64,000 nucleotides of DNA from Chloroflexota bacterium (GCA_009838175.1 VXSB01000035.1:1-64000); one strand, 5' to 3'; counted from the stretch's first letter, positions 33,370-42,749 are shown. Numbers and translations: made by a program. The notes: generated by a model from the letters alone, not told the origin.

Positions 33370-33455
33370 CTTGACAGCTTCCCTCCGTCGAAGATGACCT
33401 CGGCTCCGGTCATGTAGCTGATTCGTCAGAGGCGAGAAAGACCACACCGCAACCC
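33370..33455 (-). pseudogene. Frameshifted C-terminal fragment of an SDR oxidoreductase
   Basis: Read on the minus strand it gives GCGVVFLASDE, a one-base deletion, then SYMTGAEVIFDGGKLS. This matches the C-terminus of the SDR at 41949-42749 (YGILFLASDESSYMTG, then TELIIDGGKLSG). No upstream portion of the gene remains. Confidence 0.7.
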
Positions 33456-33583
33456 TTATCCTAACGCCTCTCCTAAAACGCGAGGCCACAAAACGCCACT
33501 GATATCCGCGGTTCCATGCCCCAAATCCCGATTCAGAAAACCCTCATTTTCGAACAAGTATTAAACTTCATCAAAAACTAATC

Positions 33584-33808
33584 TTGCCGCCAAATTGCCG
33601 CTCCAGCGGCAAGTTTGTTCTAAATTCCACTTCCAGTCACACCCGGAAATCCTACGAAAACCAGCACTTCACACCTCGTATGTGCTAATACCCCGCACAT
33701 ACCTAGCGCTGCATCCCGAATCCCATCACAAAACACCCCTGTCATGATCTTGCCGCTCCAGAGGCAATTTGCGGCAATTTGGCGGCAAGAGCGGCAATTC
33801 AGCGGCAA
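33584..33808. repeat. Helically phased GCGGCAA heptamer array
   Basis: Heptamers start at 33584 and 33595 (TTGCCGC), 33606 (GCGGCAA), then 33750 (TTGCCGC), 33761 (GAGGCAA), 33771, 33782, 33791 and 33802 (GCGGCAA). Spacing within each cluster is 9-11 bases, about one DNA turn. It ends 117 bases before the permease gene at 33925. Confidence 0.7.
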
Positions 33809-33924
33809 AATTTCATCACTACACCCGAGCTGATTCAACCCCACTCACACCTATCCGCGTATGATTGCGAAAGGTCTGTTCCGGCCATTTCCGCCGGTTT
33901 TCTTGACCTCAAACACACGGCAAC

Positions 33925-35652
33925 ATGCGCGTCAACGAACACATACGATACCAGCCCGACGACAAGCCTCCTCCCCTCGTTACCCTAAGCGTCGCGTCTC
34001 AGGGCGTTGTTATTGCGGTGTCGAATACCGCTGCGTTGGTGACGATATTCGTCTTGGCATCGGGTGGTAGCGAAGGATACCTGTCGTGGGCGCTTTTTGC
34101 TTCGCTGATAATCGCCGGTGCCATCACCGCTCTCCACGCCGCCAAATTGGGCCGCATCGCACCGGGCTACATCCTCCTGATGGGACCTGCCGCTCCGTTC
34201 ATGGCCGTATGCGTGTTGGCCATCACACAAGGCGGGTTCGCGCTAATGTCGAACCTGATTGTCGCCGCCTCACTCGTCCAGTTCGCCCTCGCGTTCTGGC
34301 TCGCACAACTCCGACGCATCATCACCCCCGTAGTCTCCGGCGTCGCCTTCATGCTCATTTCAGCATCCGCTATGCCCATCGCCATCGCCAGACTCGAAAA
34401 CGTCCCCGCTGACGCTTCTCCTTTGGCCGGACCCGCGGTCGGCGTCGCCGCTTTGATCGTTGCTGCGATCCTGATGCTCCGCGCCACCGGTGTACTGCGG
34501 CTGTTCGCCATCCCTGTAACCATCGCCGCGGGCTGGGTTGTCGCCATTCCGCTTGGAGTGTTCGATTTTCGGTCCGCGCTCGACGCTCCGTGGTTTGGTC
34601 TGCCGCAATTCTCCGCGTGGCCCGGTTTCAGTTCTATCCGCCTCGAAGACTTTCTCGCACTGCTTCCCGTCTTCCTAATCGTCAGCATCGTCGTGGGAAT
34701 CAAGGCCAGCAACGAGGGGGCCGCTATTCAGCAGGTGTCATGGCGGATCCCGCGCGCCGTAGACTTCCGCGGCGTACAAGGGACGCTCAACGTAAGCGGC
34801 GTCGGCATACTGCTCGCCGGCATCGCTGGTACGCTCCCTCCACTCAACTACCTACCCTCCTCGATCGCGCTTATCAATTTCACTGCCGTCGCCGCACGCC
34901 GCGCAGGGTTTGTCATGGGTGCTGTGCTCATCGCAATCGCACTCCTGCCCAAGATCGTCGCCGTTCTACTCACCATCCCCCGACCCGTTACCGGTGTGAT
35001 TCTCATGATCGTGATGGGCCTCCTATTCGTAGAAGGAATTCGCACGGTCCTGCAAGACGGTTTCAGCCAGCAAAAAGCGATCATTGTCGGATTGGCGCTC
35101 TCCATCGGTATCGGTTTGCAGACGCACAACATTCTCGCCGAACCTCTTGGGAGCATCTGGGGAGTGGCGTTCGGCAATAGCGTCGTAGTCGGCATCCTAG
35201 CCGCGGTCCTGATGTCGCTGCTGCTGGAAATCACCGCTTCCAGACGCCGGAGGTTCGAAACTGAGCTCGACATCTCGGCACTACCCGATATCCAAGAGTT
35301 CCTGCGTGGACTAGCTTCCAAGATGCGATGGAGCGAGGAATCCATCGCGAAACTGTCCTCCGCCGGCGAAGAGACGCTGTCCACGATGTTGGAGCTGCGC
35401 GACGATTACGATGTGGAAAAAATACCTCGTCTGGTTATCATCGCGCGACCCGGCGGCCGTGCTATGGAGATGGAGTTTCTGGCGGTGTTTTCCGAGGAGA
35501 ACATTGAAGATCGCATCTCTTACATGAGTGAACAGGCCGAGGCACCGGATGTGAGTGAGCTTTCGTTCCGACTCCTCCGCCACTACGCCTCATCGGTGCG
35601 GCATCGCAAATACCATGGAATCGACATCGTCACGGTACAAGTCGATGCATAA
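33925..35652 (+). CDS. NCS2-type nucleobase permease fused to a HATPase-like domain
   Basis: A 575-residue protein. Residues about 20-450 are a uracil/xanthine permease-like membrane domain with about 12-14 helices (ITPVVSGVAFMLI near 132; IRTV after the last repeats near 374). After residue about 455, a soluble C-terminus (QEFLRGLASKMRWSEESI, then AGEETLSTML, ending GIDIVTVQV) resembles the histidine-kinase/anti-sigma ATPase fold. Such a fusion could couple nucleobase uptake to signalling or be ATP-sensing, but this is inference. The N-terminus starts at the ATG at 33925. Confidence 0.75.
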   Translation: MRVNEHIRYQPDDKPPPLVTLSVASQGVVIAVSNTAALVTIFVLASGGSEGYLSWALFASLIIAGAITALHAAKLGRIAPGYILLMGPAAPFMAVCVLAITQGGFALMSNLIVAASLVQFALAFWLAQLRRIITPVVSGVAFMLISASAMPIAIARLENVPADASPLAGPAVGVAALIVAAILMLRATGVLRLFAIPVTIAAGWVVAIPLGVFDFRSALDAPWFGLPQFSAWPGFSSIRLEDFLALLPVFLIVSIVVGIKASNEGAAIQQVSWRIPRAVDFRGVQGTLNVSGVGILLAGIAGTLPPLNYLPSSIALINFTAVAARRAGFVMGAVLIAIALLPKIVAVLLTIPRPVTGVILMIVMGLLFVEGIRTVLQDGFSQQKAIIVGLALSIGIGLQTHNILAEPLGSIWGVAFGNSVVVGILAAVLMSLLLEITASRRRRFETELDISALPDIQEFLRGLASKMRWSEESIAKLSSAGEETLSTMLELRDDYDVEKIPRLVIIARPGGRAMEMEFLAVFSEENIEDRISYMSEQAEAPDVSELSFRLLRHYASSVRHRKYHGIDIVTVQVDA

Positions 35653-35735
35653 CCGTATCTGTGATGATCCTCGGGATTTAACTTTCGATGGGACACATTC
35701 AGGTACGAGAATTTAACCACAAGAAAGGTACTGAA

Positions 35736-36023
35736 ATGGCTGGATATCTGATAGCGGAACTAAACGTTACGGACCAAGAACTGTTCGCAGAATTCGCAAC
35801 TAAGATTGTCGAACTCGTCAAAGACTATGACGGCCGGTATCTGGTGCGTGGCGGCGAAACTGAAGTCATCGAGGGAGACTGGTCCCCGCAGCGCGTAGTC
35901 GTCATCGAGTTCGACAGCTACGAACGTGTCCAAGCCTTCGCCCATTCAGCGGAATACAAAGAACTCGCCGAGATTCGCTCGAACAGCAGCACTTCCAGCA
36001 CCATAATCGTCGACGGAGTTTAG
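35736..36023 (+). CDS. DUF1330 family protein
   Basis: A 95-residue ferredoxin-like fold protein (MAGYLIAELNVTD, then YLVRGGETEVIEGDW, then VVVIEFDSYERV). It is a common small family of unknown function, dimeric and related to antibiotic monooxygenases. I chose the ATG at 35736, with AGAAAGG ahead, over an upstream in-frame start. Confidence 0.88.
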   Translation: MAGYLIAELNVTDQELFAEFATKIVELVKDYDGRYLVRGGETEVIEGDWSPQRVVVIEFDSYERVQAFAHSAEYKELAEIRSNSSTSSTIIVDGV

Positions 36024-36108
36024 TTCCGAACTCGACCTCTGACTGAGACGGGGTCCTCTGCAATTCGGAATTTCAGTCAGCTTGCCGCAACGCCTCGCTC
36101 GATGTGGA

Positions 36109-36999
36109 CTATGACGACCTGATCTCCACGCCTGCCGCTTCCTCTTGCAGTCGATATATCACGTGTGTGTCCATATCTCCCCAGCCGCGGTTGCCGCACT
36201 GTATGGAGATTTGCTCCACGATATTGGCAACGGGCATCGGAACGCTTAGTTCGCGGGCCAACTCGCTTGCCAGTGATATGTCCTTTCGTGCGAGTGCTTG
36301 GCGGAACGACGGCGGGTCGTATTTACCTAGAAATACGGTTCGCTCTAAGCCTTCCTTTTGAGTGCCGAGTATGCTCCGACTGCCTGCCTCCATCAGCGCA
36401 TCTAGGTCTAGTCCAGCCTTCATGCCGAGCGTGAGACCCTCGGCTACGACCTGTCTGACGGCCAGAGTGATCATGTTGTTTACGAGCTTGCAGGTGCTTC
36501 CCATGCCTAGCTCGCCTTGGTAGACGATCTTGTCTGTGAAGGATTCGAACACGGGGAGGAGTCGCTCGTAGACGTCCTTGTCGCCGCTTGGCATCACGAT
36601 GACTTCGCTACTCGCAGCATCGGCGGGGCTTGCGAGCACCGGTGCGTCTAGGACGTGGGCGCCTTTTTGCTCGAATGTCTTGCCTATTTCGCGGATTAAG
36701 GATGGGCGGCTGGTGGAGAGGTCGACGTATACCTTGCCCGAGCTCACTCCGCTCAGGATTCCGTCGCGACCCAAGGCGATCTCCTCTACCTCAGGTGGTC
36801 CCGGCACGGAGGTCATGATGATATCGCTGACTTCAGCAACCTCGGCTGGCGATGCCGCCAACCGGGCGCCACCTTCCAGTAGGGGGCGCGTCGCACCCTC
36901 GCGCGCGTCGTAGACAGCCATGGTAAACCCGGCCCTCTGGATATTCAGCGCCATCGGGGTGCCCAGGTTGCCGAGTCCTATGAAGCCTACCGTTTCCAT
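36109..36999 (-). CDS. NAD(P)-dependent oxidoreductase, HIBADH family
   Basis: A 296-residue beta-hydroxyacid dehydrogenase. Rossmann motif GLGNLG (7-12), signature LDAPVLASPADA near 116, and catalytic Lys in STCKLVNN near 169. It is a paralogue of the gene at 11362 but stands alone. The 204-base divergent gap to the DUF1800 gene (37000-37203) probably holds both promoters; none is clear. Confidence 0.85.
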   Translation of the reverse strand: METVGFIGLGNLGTPMALNIQRAGFTMAVYDAREGATRPLLEGGARLAASPAEVAEVSDIIMTSVPGPPEVEEIALGRDGILSGVSSGKVYVDLSTSRPSLIREIGKTFEQKGAHVLDAPVLASPADAASSEVIVMPSGDKDVYERLLPVFESFTDKIVYQGELGMGSTCKLVNNMITLAVRQVVAEGLTLGMKAGLDLDALMEAGSRSILGTQKEGLERTVFLGKYDPPSFRQALARKDISLASELARELSVPMPVANIVEQISIQCGNRGWGDMDTHVIYRLQEEAAGVEIRSS

Positions 37000-37203
37000 G
37001 CCAGCCTCCGTCCGTTTAGGGACTACATCTTTGCATTTTTGCGCTTGGGTGAACTACCGAACTACGGAAGTCGTCGTTTACGTCTCGTTACGGCGTCACT
37101 TTCGCACGCACGCGCAACATATCAGTTGGCAGTCATGCTAAATTTAAAGGCGACGCAGTTGCTTTCAGTTACTGCTTGACGATATGTACCTGCGAGGCTT
37201 TCA

Positions 37204-38592
37204 ATGACTACCGCAGTTAGCAGAGATACAGACACTGCACTTATGGCCCACCTTTTGCGACGGGCTGGCTTTGGAGCGACGCGAGACCAGATCGACGAAT
37301 ACGTCGCCAAGGGCTACGACGAAACCGTCGAAGAGCTTCTACATCCGGAATACTCGGAGCCTGAAGATCAGGACTTGCTCGACCGCTACTTCATCGCTTC
37401 TGTGGAGGCAAGATCGGTAGGTCACGCCGATCCGCAGTGGGCATGGCGCATGGCTACCACCACCAAACATCTCGAAGAGAAGATCGCCCTCTTCTGGCAC
37501 GGTTTACTGGCGGTCGGCGGCATCAAGCTCGACCATGGGATGGAGATGCTCACGGAGATCGATCTCTTCCGCCGCTACGGACTCGGCAAGTTCCGCGACA
37601 TTCTGCTCGAAATATCCCGCAATCCGGGAATGATGTACTGGTTGGACAACCAGAATAGCCACAAGGGCGCGCCAAACGAAAACTACGGTCGAGAGTTGCT
37701 CGAACTGTTTTCGATGGGCATCGATGAAATGGGGGAGGGCGCGTACACCGAAGACGATGTCAAGGCCGCGGCCCGAGCCTTCACCGGGTGGGCATCTAAG
37801 CCGACTATGCCACCATTCTTCCTAGGTCCGTTCCCGATGGAATTCCAGTTCGATCCTAACGATCACGACGACGGCGAAAAAGAATTCCTCGGCGAAGTCG
37901 GTAACTGGAATGGCGAAGACATCGTAGAGATTACCGTGCGTCAGCGGGCAACGGCGGAGTTCATATCCAGAAGGCTTTACCAGTTCTTCGTGGCTGACGA
38001 AGCGGACGAGGATGAAGTCCAACGGCTGGCCGATGTCTTCGAGGAGAACGATGGCGAGATACGCGCCGTGCTTCGGGCGATCTTCAAGTCCGATCACTTC
38101 AAGTCCGAAGCGATCCGCTATCGCAAAGTAAAGAGCCCGACCGAGTTGGTGTTTGGCGTAGCGAGATTGACGGACCGATTCGATCTGCCAGATATGGACG
38201 CGTCTCAGCTGGCTTCTCAGACGATGTTCATGGGGCAGTTTTTGCTTAACCCGCCCAGCGTTGAGGGTTGGCACGAGGGAGAGGAGTGGATCGACAGCGG
38301 CGCACTGGTCGAGCGGATCAACTTTGCCTCAACCGAACTGGAACGTAGAGACGCGCCCGGCATCCAGCGAATGGTGGACCTCGTGAGCGAAGCCGGCGGT
38401 ATGGGTTCGACAGAGTACGTGGCTGCGTGCCTCGACGCGATGGGTTGCATCGACATCTCTGACCGAACGTTCGGGCTAATCGCTGAACATGCATCAAGTC
38501 AGATGGAACCAACGAACGAAGACGAAGAAACCGACCGCGCCATCGAGATATTCCAGTTGATCGCTTCAACACCCGACTACCAATACTGCTGA
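37204..38592 (+). CDS. DUF1800 family protein
   Basis: A 462-residue protein with the family pattern: HLLRRAGFGAT near 16, WHGLLAVGG near 99, and NENYGRELLELFSMG near 160. The family is almost always next to DUF1501, as here (39 bases downstream), and is suspected to act in envelope or polysaccharide handling. No signal peptide is seen, unlike many homologues. Confidence 0.9.
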   Translation: MTTAVSRDTDTALMAHLLRRAGFGATRDQIDEYVAKGYDETVEELLHPEYSEPEDQDLLDRYFIASVEARSVGHADPQWAWRMATTTKHLEEKIALFWHGLLAVGGIKLDHGMEMLTEIDLFRRYGLGKFRDILLEISRNPGMMYWLDNQNSHKGAPNENYGRELLELFSMGIDEMGEGAYTEDDVKAAARAFTGWASKPTMPPFFLGPFPMEFQFDPNDHDDGEKEFLGEVGNWNGEDIVEITVRQRATAEFISRRLYQFFVADEADEDEVQRLADVFEENDGEIRAVLRAIFKSDHFKSEAIRYRKVKSPTELVFGVARLTDRFDLPDMDASQLASQTMFMGQFLLNPPSVEGWHEGEEWIDSGALVERINFASTELERRDAPGIQRMVDLVSEAGGMGSTEYVAACLDAMGCIDISDRTFGLIAEHASSQMEPTNEDEETDRAIEIFQLIASTPDYQYC

Positions 38593-38631
38593 TACGAACA
38601 ACGGCACAAAAAATACGCAGGAGATACTCCA

Positions 38632-39786
38632 ATGGCAACGAACGGCCATAACGGAAATGGCAGAGCCAAGAATCTGGTTGTCATCCAGCTCTCTGGCGGC
38701 AACGACTACCTAAACACAGTCGTGCCTTACCAGGACGGTCTCTATTACGACTATCGTCCGACCATGGGTCTGAGTGGCGACAAAGTGATTCCAGTAGATG
38801 ACCGGGTCGCATTCAACTCCCACATGGGCCCGTTCAAAGACCTCTACGATGAGGGCAAGTTGGCGGTTCTGATGGGCATCGGATACCCCGAGCCGAACAG
38901 GTCGCACTTCCGCTCGATGGACATCTGGCACACCGCGGAGCCTGCGGTAGCCTCGTCCAAGGGTTGGCTCGGAAAGACGACCAAAGCTATCGATCCAGAG
39001 GGCAAGAACGCCGTGACAGCCGTAAACTTTGGCCGCGGCTTGCCGAGAGCCCTGGCATACCCGGATGTTTCCGTAGCATCGGTCGGAGCACTCGAGTCCT
39101 ACGGCTTGTATACGGGTCTGGCAGGAGCTTCAAACCGCGACGCGTTGCTTGACACGGTCAGCCGCATCTACCAACCCATGTCGGACGACGGCCTTCCATC
39201 GTTGCGCCTGCTCCAGACCGGGCGGGGGATGTTAGACGGCGCTGACACTCTACGGTCAGCACCCGAAAAGTATTCGTCGACCGTCGAGTACAACGCCGAG
39301 AACCCGATTGCTCAGGCCTTAAAGGGCGTCGCGCAGGTGATGTCGGCGGACCTCGGAACTCGCATCTTCTACACCCAACACGGCAGCTTCGACACGCACA
39401 CCAATGAATTGGTGAACCACGCGAAGTTGTGGGACGAGGTGTCGGAGGCGATTGAGTGCTTCTGGGCGGATCTGAACGAGCTTGGCCAGGCGGATGACAC
39501 GGTGATCTGGATGTTCTCTGAGTTTGGCAGGCGAATCGAGGACAACGGTGCAGGCACCGACCACGGTTCCGGTGGCGTCGCGTTCATGATCGGCAACCCG
39601 GTCAACGGTGGACTGTACGGCGACTATCCGAGCCTCAAGCCAGCCGATCAATTGGAAGGCGATGTCCACTACAACACGGATTACCGAGATGTCTACGCGA
39701 CCATCCTCGATGACTTCATGCACGTCGACTCTGAGTGGGTTTTGAACGACAAGTTCAACGGAAAATCGGAGTTGGTCGCGAACTGA
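38632..39786 (+). CDS. DUF1501 family protein
   Basis: A 384-residue sulfatase-like-fold protein (LVVIQLSGGNDYLNTVVPY near 15-33, then THGSFDTHTNE-like QHGSFDTHTNEL near 245, then MFSEFGRRIEDNGAGTDHGSG near 285). It is the partner of DUF1800. Homologues usually carry a Tat signal; here the N-terminus is only MATNGHNGNGRAKN, so export is doubtful. AGGAG precedes the ATG. Confidence 0.9.
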   Translation: MATNGHNGNGRAKNLVVIQLSGGNDYLNTVVPYQDGLYYDYRPTMGLSGDKVIPVDDRVAFNSHMGPFKDLYDEGKLAVLMGIGYPEPNRSHFRSMDIWHTAEPAVASSKGWLGKTTKAIDPEGKNAVTAVNFGRGLPRALAYPDVSVASVGALESYGLYTGLAGASNRDALLDTVSRIYQPMSDDGLPSLRLLQTGRGMLDGADTLRSAPEKYSSTVEYNAENPIAQALKGVAQVMSADLGTRIFYTQHGSFDTHTNELVNHAKLWDEVSEAIECFWADLNELGQADDTVIWMFSEFGRRIEDNGAGTDHGSGGVAFMIGNPVNGGLYGDYPSLKPADQLEGDVHYNTDYRDVYATILDDFMHVDSEWVLNDKFNGKSELVAN

Positions 39787-39814
39787 CGGCGCTCCACAGT
39801 ACGGAAACAACAAG

Positions 39815-40783
39815 ATGAGCGACTACTCGTATAGCCACACTCTGGGGATCGCCTCGTTCGAAGGTCGAGGCTTCATGAACCCTGTGGACGTCCGTTTTTC
39901 GAAGGACGGCTACCTTTACGTTTTGAGCCGGTCCAACGCCGGCAACCGCAACGTAAGGGTGAGCGCGGTAACCCTAGACTCGGAGTTCATGTTCGAATTC
40001 GCCAACTGGGGAACTGATCCAGGGCTGTCGACTCAACCGACCGCTATCGTCGTCGGTGAGGACGAACGCGTCTATCTAACCGATGAATTCACGCAACTTC
40101 TGTCCGTGTTCGAAAAGGACGGCACCTTTGTGCAGCGTTGGGGCGAGACTGGCTCCGCGGAAGGACAGTGGAACCGACCGTCGGGTTTGGCCTTCGATTC
40201 CGAAGGCTATCTGCACGTCGTAGACCACCTCAATGCCCGCGTGCAGAAGTACACGGTGGACGGGGAGTACATCTCTTCGTTCGGCACTTTTGGTACCGGA
40301 CCGGGTGAATTTAACTACCCGTGGGGCATCTCGATCGATGCCGAAGATTGCATCTGGATCGTCGATTGGCGCAACGACCGAGTCCAGCGTTTCACGCCGG
40401 ACGGCGAGTTCATATTCGCCTTCGGGTCGAGCGGTACCAGTGACGGCGAGTTTGACCGACCCTCCAGCCTCCACGTCAGCGGCGACGGTACGGTGTACGT
40501 GTCCGACTGGCGCAACGATCGCGTTCAGGTGTTCGATATGGATGGAAGGCATCGCGAAACCCTTATAGGTCACGCCACGTTGTCCCAGTGGTGCCAAGAA
40601 TTTCTGGACGTAAACCCCGAGCAGGCAGGATGGCGTGCCAATTCCGGCATGGCCGAGCAAGAGAAGCTGTTCTGGCGGCCAGCGGGCATCGACACGAACG
40701 CCGATGGGCTAGTCTGCATCGCCGATAGCTGTCGTCACCGAGTTCAGATCTACAGTCGCGTCAGGGAACCTGCCCTGGTCTGA
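39815..40783 (+). CDS. NHL-repeat beta-propeller protein
   Basis: A 322-residue protein with about six NHL repeats (GEFNYPWGISIDAED, VDWRNDRVQRFTPDGEFI, VSDWRNDRVQVF). These propellers bind proteins, RNA or ligands; no enzyme motif is visible. It begins 28 bases after DUF1501 and is probably the third gene of that operon. Its last 75 bases recur in decayed form at 41857-41936. Confidence 0.87.
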   Translation: MSDYSYSHTLGIASFEGRGFMNPVDVRFSKDGYLYVLSRSNAGNRNVRVSAVTLDSEFMFEFANWGTDPGLSTQPTAIVVGEDERVYLTDEFTQLLSVFEKDGTFVQRWGETGSAEGQWNRPSGLAFDSEGYLHVVDHLNARVQKYTVDGEYISSFGTFGTGPGEFNYPWGISIDAEDCIWIVDWRNDRVQRFTPDGEFIFAFGSSGTSDGEFDRPSSLHVSGDGTVYVSDWRNDRVQVFDMDGRHRETLIGHATLSQWCQEFLDVNPEQAGWRANSGMAEQEKLFWRPAGIDTNADGLVCIADSCRHRVQIYSRVREPALV

Positions 40784-40922
40784 ACTGCTCTTGATTGGCA
40801 TGACTGGTTCAGGCGGCGACCCAAGCGTTGGACCAGCTCGAATTTCAACGGATCCGCGTGAGCTGCGCTCTCACCCCGGCCAAGCCGATCAACGACGGCT
40901 GCAGAATTAGGGAGGTATCGTT

Positions 40923-41780
40923 GTGACTAGATATACCGAGCTTTCCCACCAACTGGGCGTCACGCCCTCTGCCGGGTTGGAGACGCTTCGCCGCTTCGGC
41001 CTTAATACTGAGGCGTCGATGTCCGACGACATCAACAGCATGGGCGATTTTTCCGACATTCTCGTTAGCGCCCACGCGCCGGCCGTGATTGGCGACTTGC
41101 GCCTCAACATCGCCTCGACCGATGCCGACTTCCGGGCGACATCGATCCAATTCATTAACGACTACATACGCCTAGCTGCCCAGTACCCCAACGTGAGGCA
41201 GATCAATTTGCACTTCGCTCCGAAGCGTTGGCACGACGACGCGCAAACCGTGGGGCGAGACGGGAAGTATGACCTGTTCATCCACAGCGTCCGCGAAATC
41301 GCCGCCTTCTGCGAGCGGAACGACCTCGAACTCGTCCTCGAAAACAATAACTCCTACTGGACTGACGACATCAAGGACGCTCCTCACGAAGAGGTCGACT
41401 GGTCGCAGCGCAACGAAAATTTCGGCATGGCGCCGGAGGATTGGCATCAGGCCGCCATCGATGTCGATCGCCATAACGTGGCTCTCTGTCTCGACTCGAG
41501 CCACGTCGTGACCTACGCTCATCGCTTCCCGGAGGACCAAAGGGAGGAGCGCGTGCTCGCATTCCTTTCTCGCCCCGACCTCATCCGCCACGTCCACTGG
41601 AACGACAACTACCTATACGACTACCGCGGCCGCAAGGACTCCCACGCCGCACTCGACCACGGCACTCTACCTACAGAGATGCACCGCCGCATCAAGTACC
41701 TCGACGCGACTCTGCTCATGGAGCATTTCCACGGCGTCGACATCCTTGAAGGCGAGCTCGCATTCATCGACAGCCTCTAG
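40923..41780 (+). CDS. Sugar phosphate isomerase/epimerase-like TIM barrel (AP endonuclease 2 fold)
   Basis: A 285-residue protein with the metal-site residues of the fold: LVLENNNSY, CLDSSHVV, HVHWNDN and a terminal LLMEHFHG. Translation starts at GTG. The substrate is unknown. The gene is flanked by the intact NHL 3' end and a decayed copy of it, which hints that it came in with a duplication. Confidence 0.82.
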   Translation: MTRYTELSHQLGVTPSAGLETLRRFGLNTEASMSDDINSMGDFSDILVSAHAPAVIGDLRLNIASTDADFRATSIQFINDYIRLAAQYPNVRQINLHFAPKRWHDDAQTVGRDGKYDLFIHSVREIAAFCERNDLELVLENNNSYWTDDIKDAPHEEVDWSQRNENFGMAPEDWHQAAIDVDRHNVALCLDSSHVVTYAHRFPEDQREERVLAFLSRPDLIRHVHWNDNYLYDYRGRKDSHAALDHGTLPTEMHRRIKYLDATLLMEHFHGVDILEGELAFIDSL

Positions 41781-41856
41781 CGTCCGGTGCCGGGGATCGG
41801 GTTGGAACCCCCTGCGTAGCTGGGATAAAGGGGTTAAGAACGACCGCATCAGGAGT

Positions 41857-41936
41857 GGTCCGCATAGCCGACAGCTGTCGGCACCGGACTCAGATCTACG
41901 GTCGCGCCAGGGAACATGCGCTATTCTGGACCGCTC
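41857..41936 (+). pseudogene. Decayed copy of the NHL-gene 3' end
   Basis: It encodes VRIADSCRHRTQIYGRAREHA, matching CIADSCRHRVQIYSRVREPA at the end of the NHL gene (40711-40782). Identity continues past the stop into CTGGACCGCTC against CTGAACTGCTC. The stop itself has changed. Confidence 0.7.
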
Positions 41937-41948
41937 TATAAAGACGCT

Positions 41949-42749
41949 CTAAGCTCGAGACCGCGCCAACACCGCCTGCCCAAATGGGGTGTCGGCCAAT
42001 CGCCATTGTCCGGAGAGTTTGCCTCCGTCGATGATGAGTTCGGTCCCGGTCATGTAGCTCGATTCGTCGGAAGCTAGGAAGAGGATGCCGTAGCCGATCT
42101 CATCCGGGGTGCCCATTCGGCCCATGGGCCTGTCGGATGCTTCGGAATCGCCTATCTGCTGAGTGCCGGCGTGGAGCATCTGGGTGTCGATGGCGCCGGG
42201 GTGGACGGAGTTGCACCTGATGCCGTCCCGGGCGTACTGTATCGCCGTGCATTTGGCCAGCAGGTGGACCGCGGCTTTGGAGGCGTTGTACGCGGCGGAC
42301 CAAGCTTGTCCCACTAGTCCGGCGCCAGAAGATATGTTGATGATCGACCCGCCACCAGCGCGCCTCATGTGCGGAATAACCTCCCTCGTGCCGAGGAATG
42401 TGCCCTTGCCGTTGACCGCCATCACGTGGTCCCAGTCTTCGACTGTCGTCTCTTCCACCTTGGCGTAGTGCGCCGCCGCGGCGCAATTGACCAAGACGTT
42501 GATTTTGCCGTATCGGGCGACGACTTCGCTCGCAGCTTCGGCCCAGTCGCGCTCGCTTACGATGTCGAGCCTTTGGAAGAAGGCATCCCCGCCGGACTCG
42601 TTGATATCGGCCGCGACTTGTCGCCCCTTTTCTTCGTCGATGTCGACGATACAGACCTTCGCACCTTCGCCCGCGAATAGCCTAGCCGAAGCGGCGCCGA
42701 TCCCGCTCGCGCTGCCGGTAATTATGGCGACTTTGCCTTCGAGTCTCAT
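41949..42749 (-). CDS. SDR family oxidoreductase
   Basis: A 266-residue classical short-chain dehydrogenase. NAD-binding TGSASGIG (10-17), active-site Ser in NISSGAG, and YNASK with catalytic Tyr and Lys. The C-terminus is the usual DGGKLSG region plus a 20-residue tail. I start at the ATG at 42749 (MRLEGKVAIITG); an ATG at 42788 would add 13 non-family residues. A family C repeat (42805-42841) lies just upstream. Confidence 0.88.
   Translation of the reverse strand: MRLEGKVAIITGSASGIGAASARLFAGEGAKVCIVDIDEEKGRQVAADINESGGDAFFQRLDIVSERDWAEAASEVVARYGKINVLVNCAAAAHYAKVEETTVEDWDHVMAVNGKGTFLGTREVIPHMRRAGGGSIINISSGAGLVGQAWSAAYNASKAAVHLLAKCTAIQYARDGIRCNSVHPGAIDTQMLHAGTQQIGDSEASDRPMGRMGTPDEIGYGILFLASDESSYMTGTELIIDGGKLSGQWRLADTPFGQAVLARSRA

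Larger units (their letters stand above)
33211..33924. other. Decayed intergenic region
   Basis: 714 bases without an intact gene. It contains an SDR pseudogene fragment (33370-33455) and a two-part heptamer array (33584-33808). I see no tRNA fragment, integrase or other attachment-site candidate at this right side of the island, and the rest is unassigned. Confidence 0.6.
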
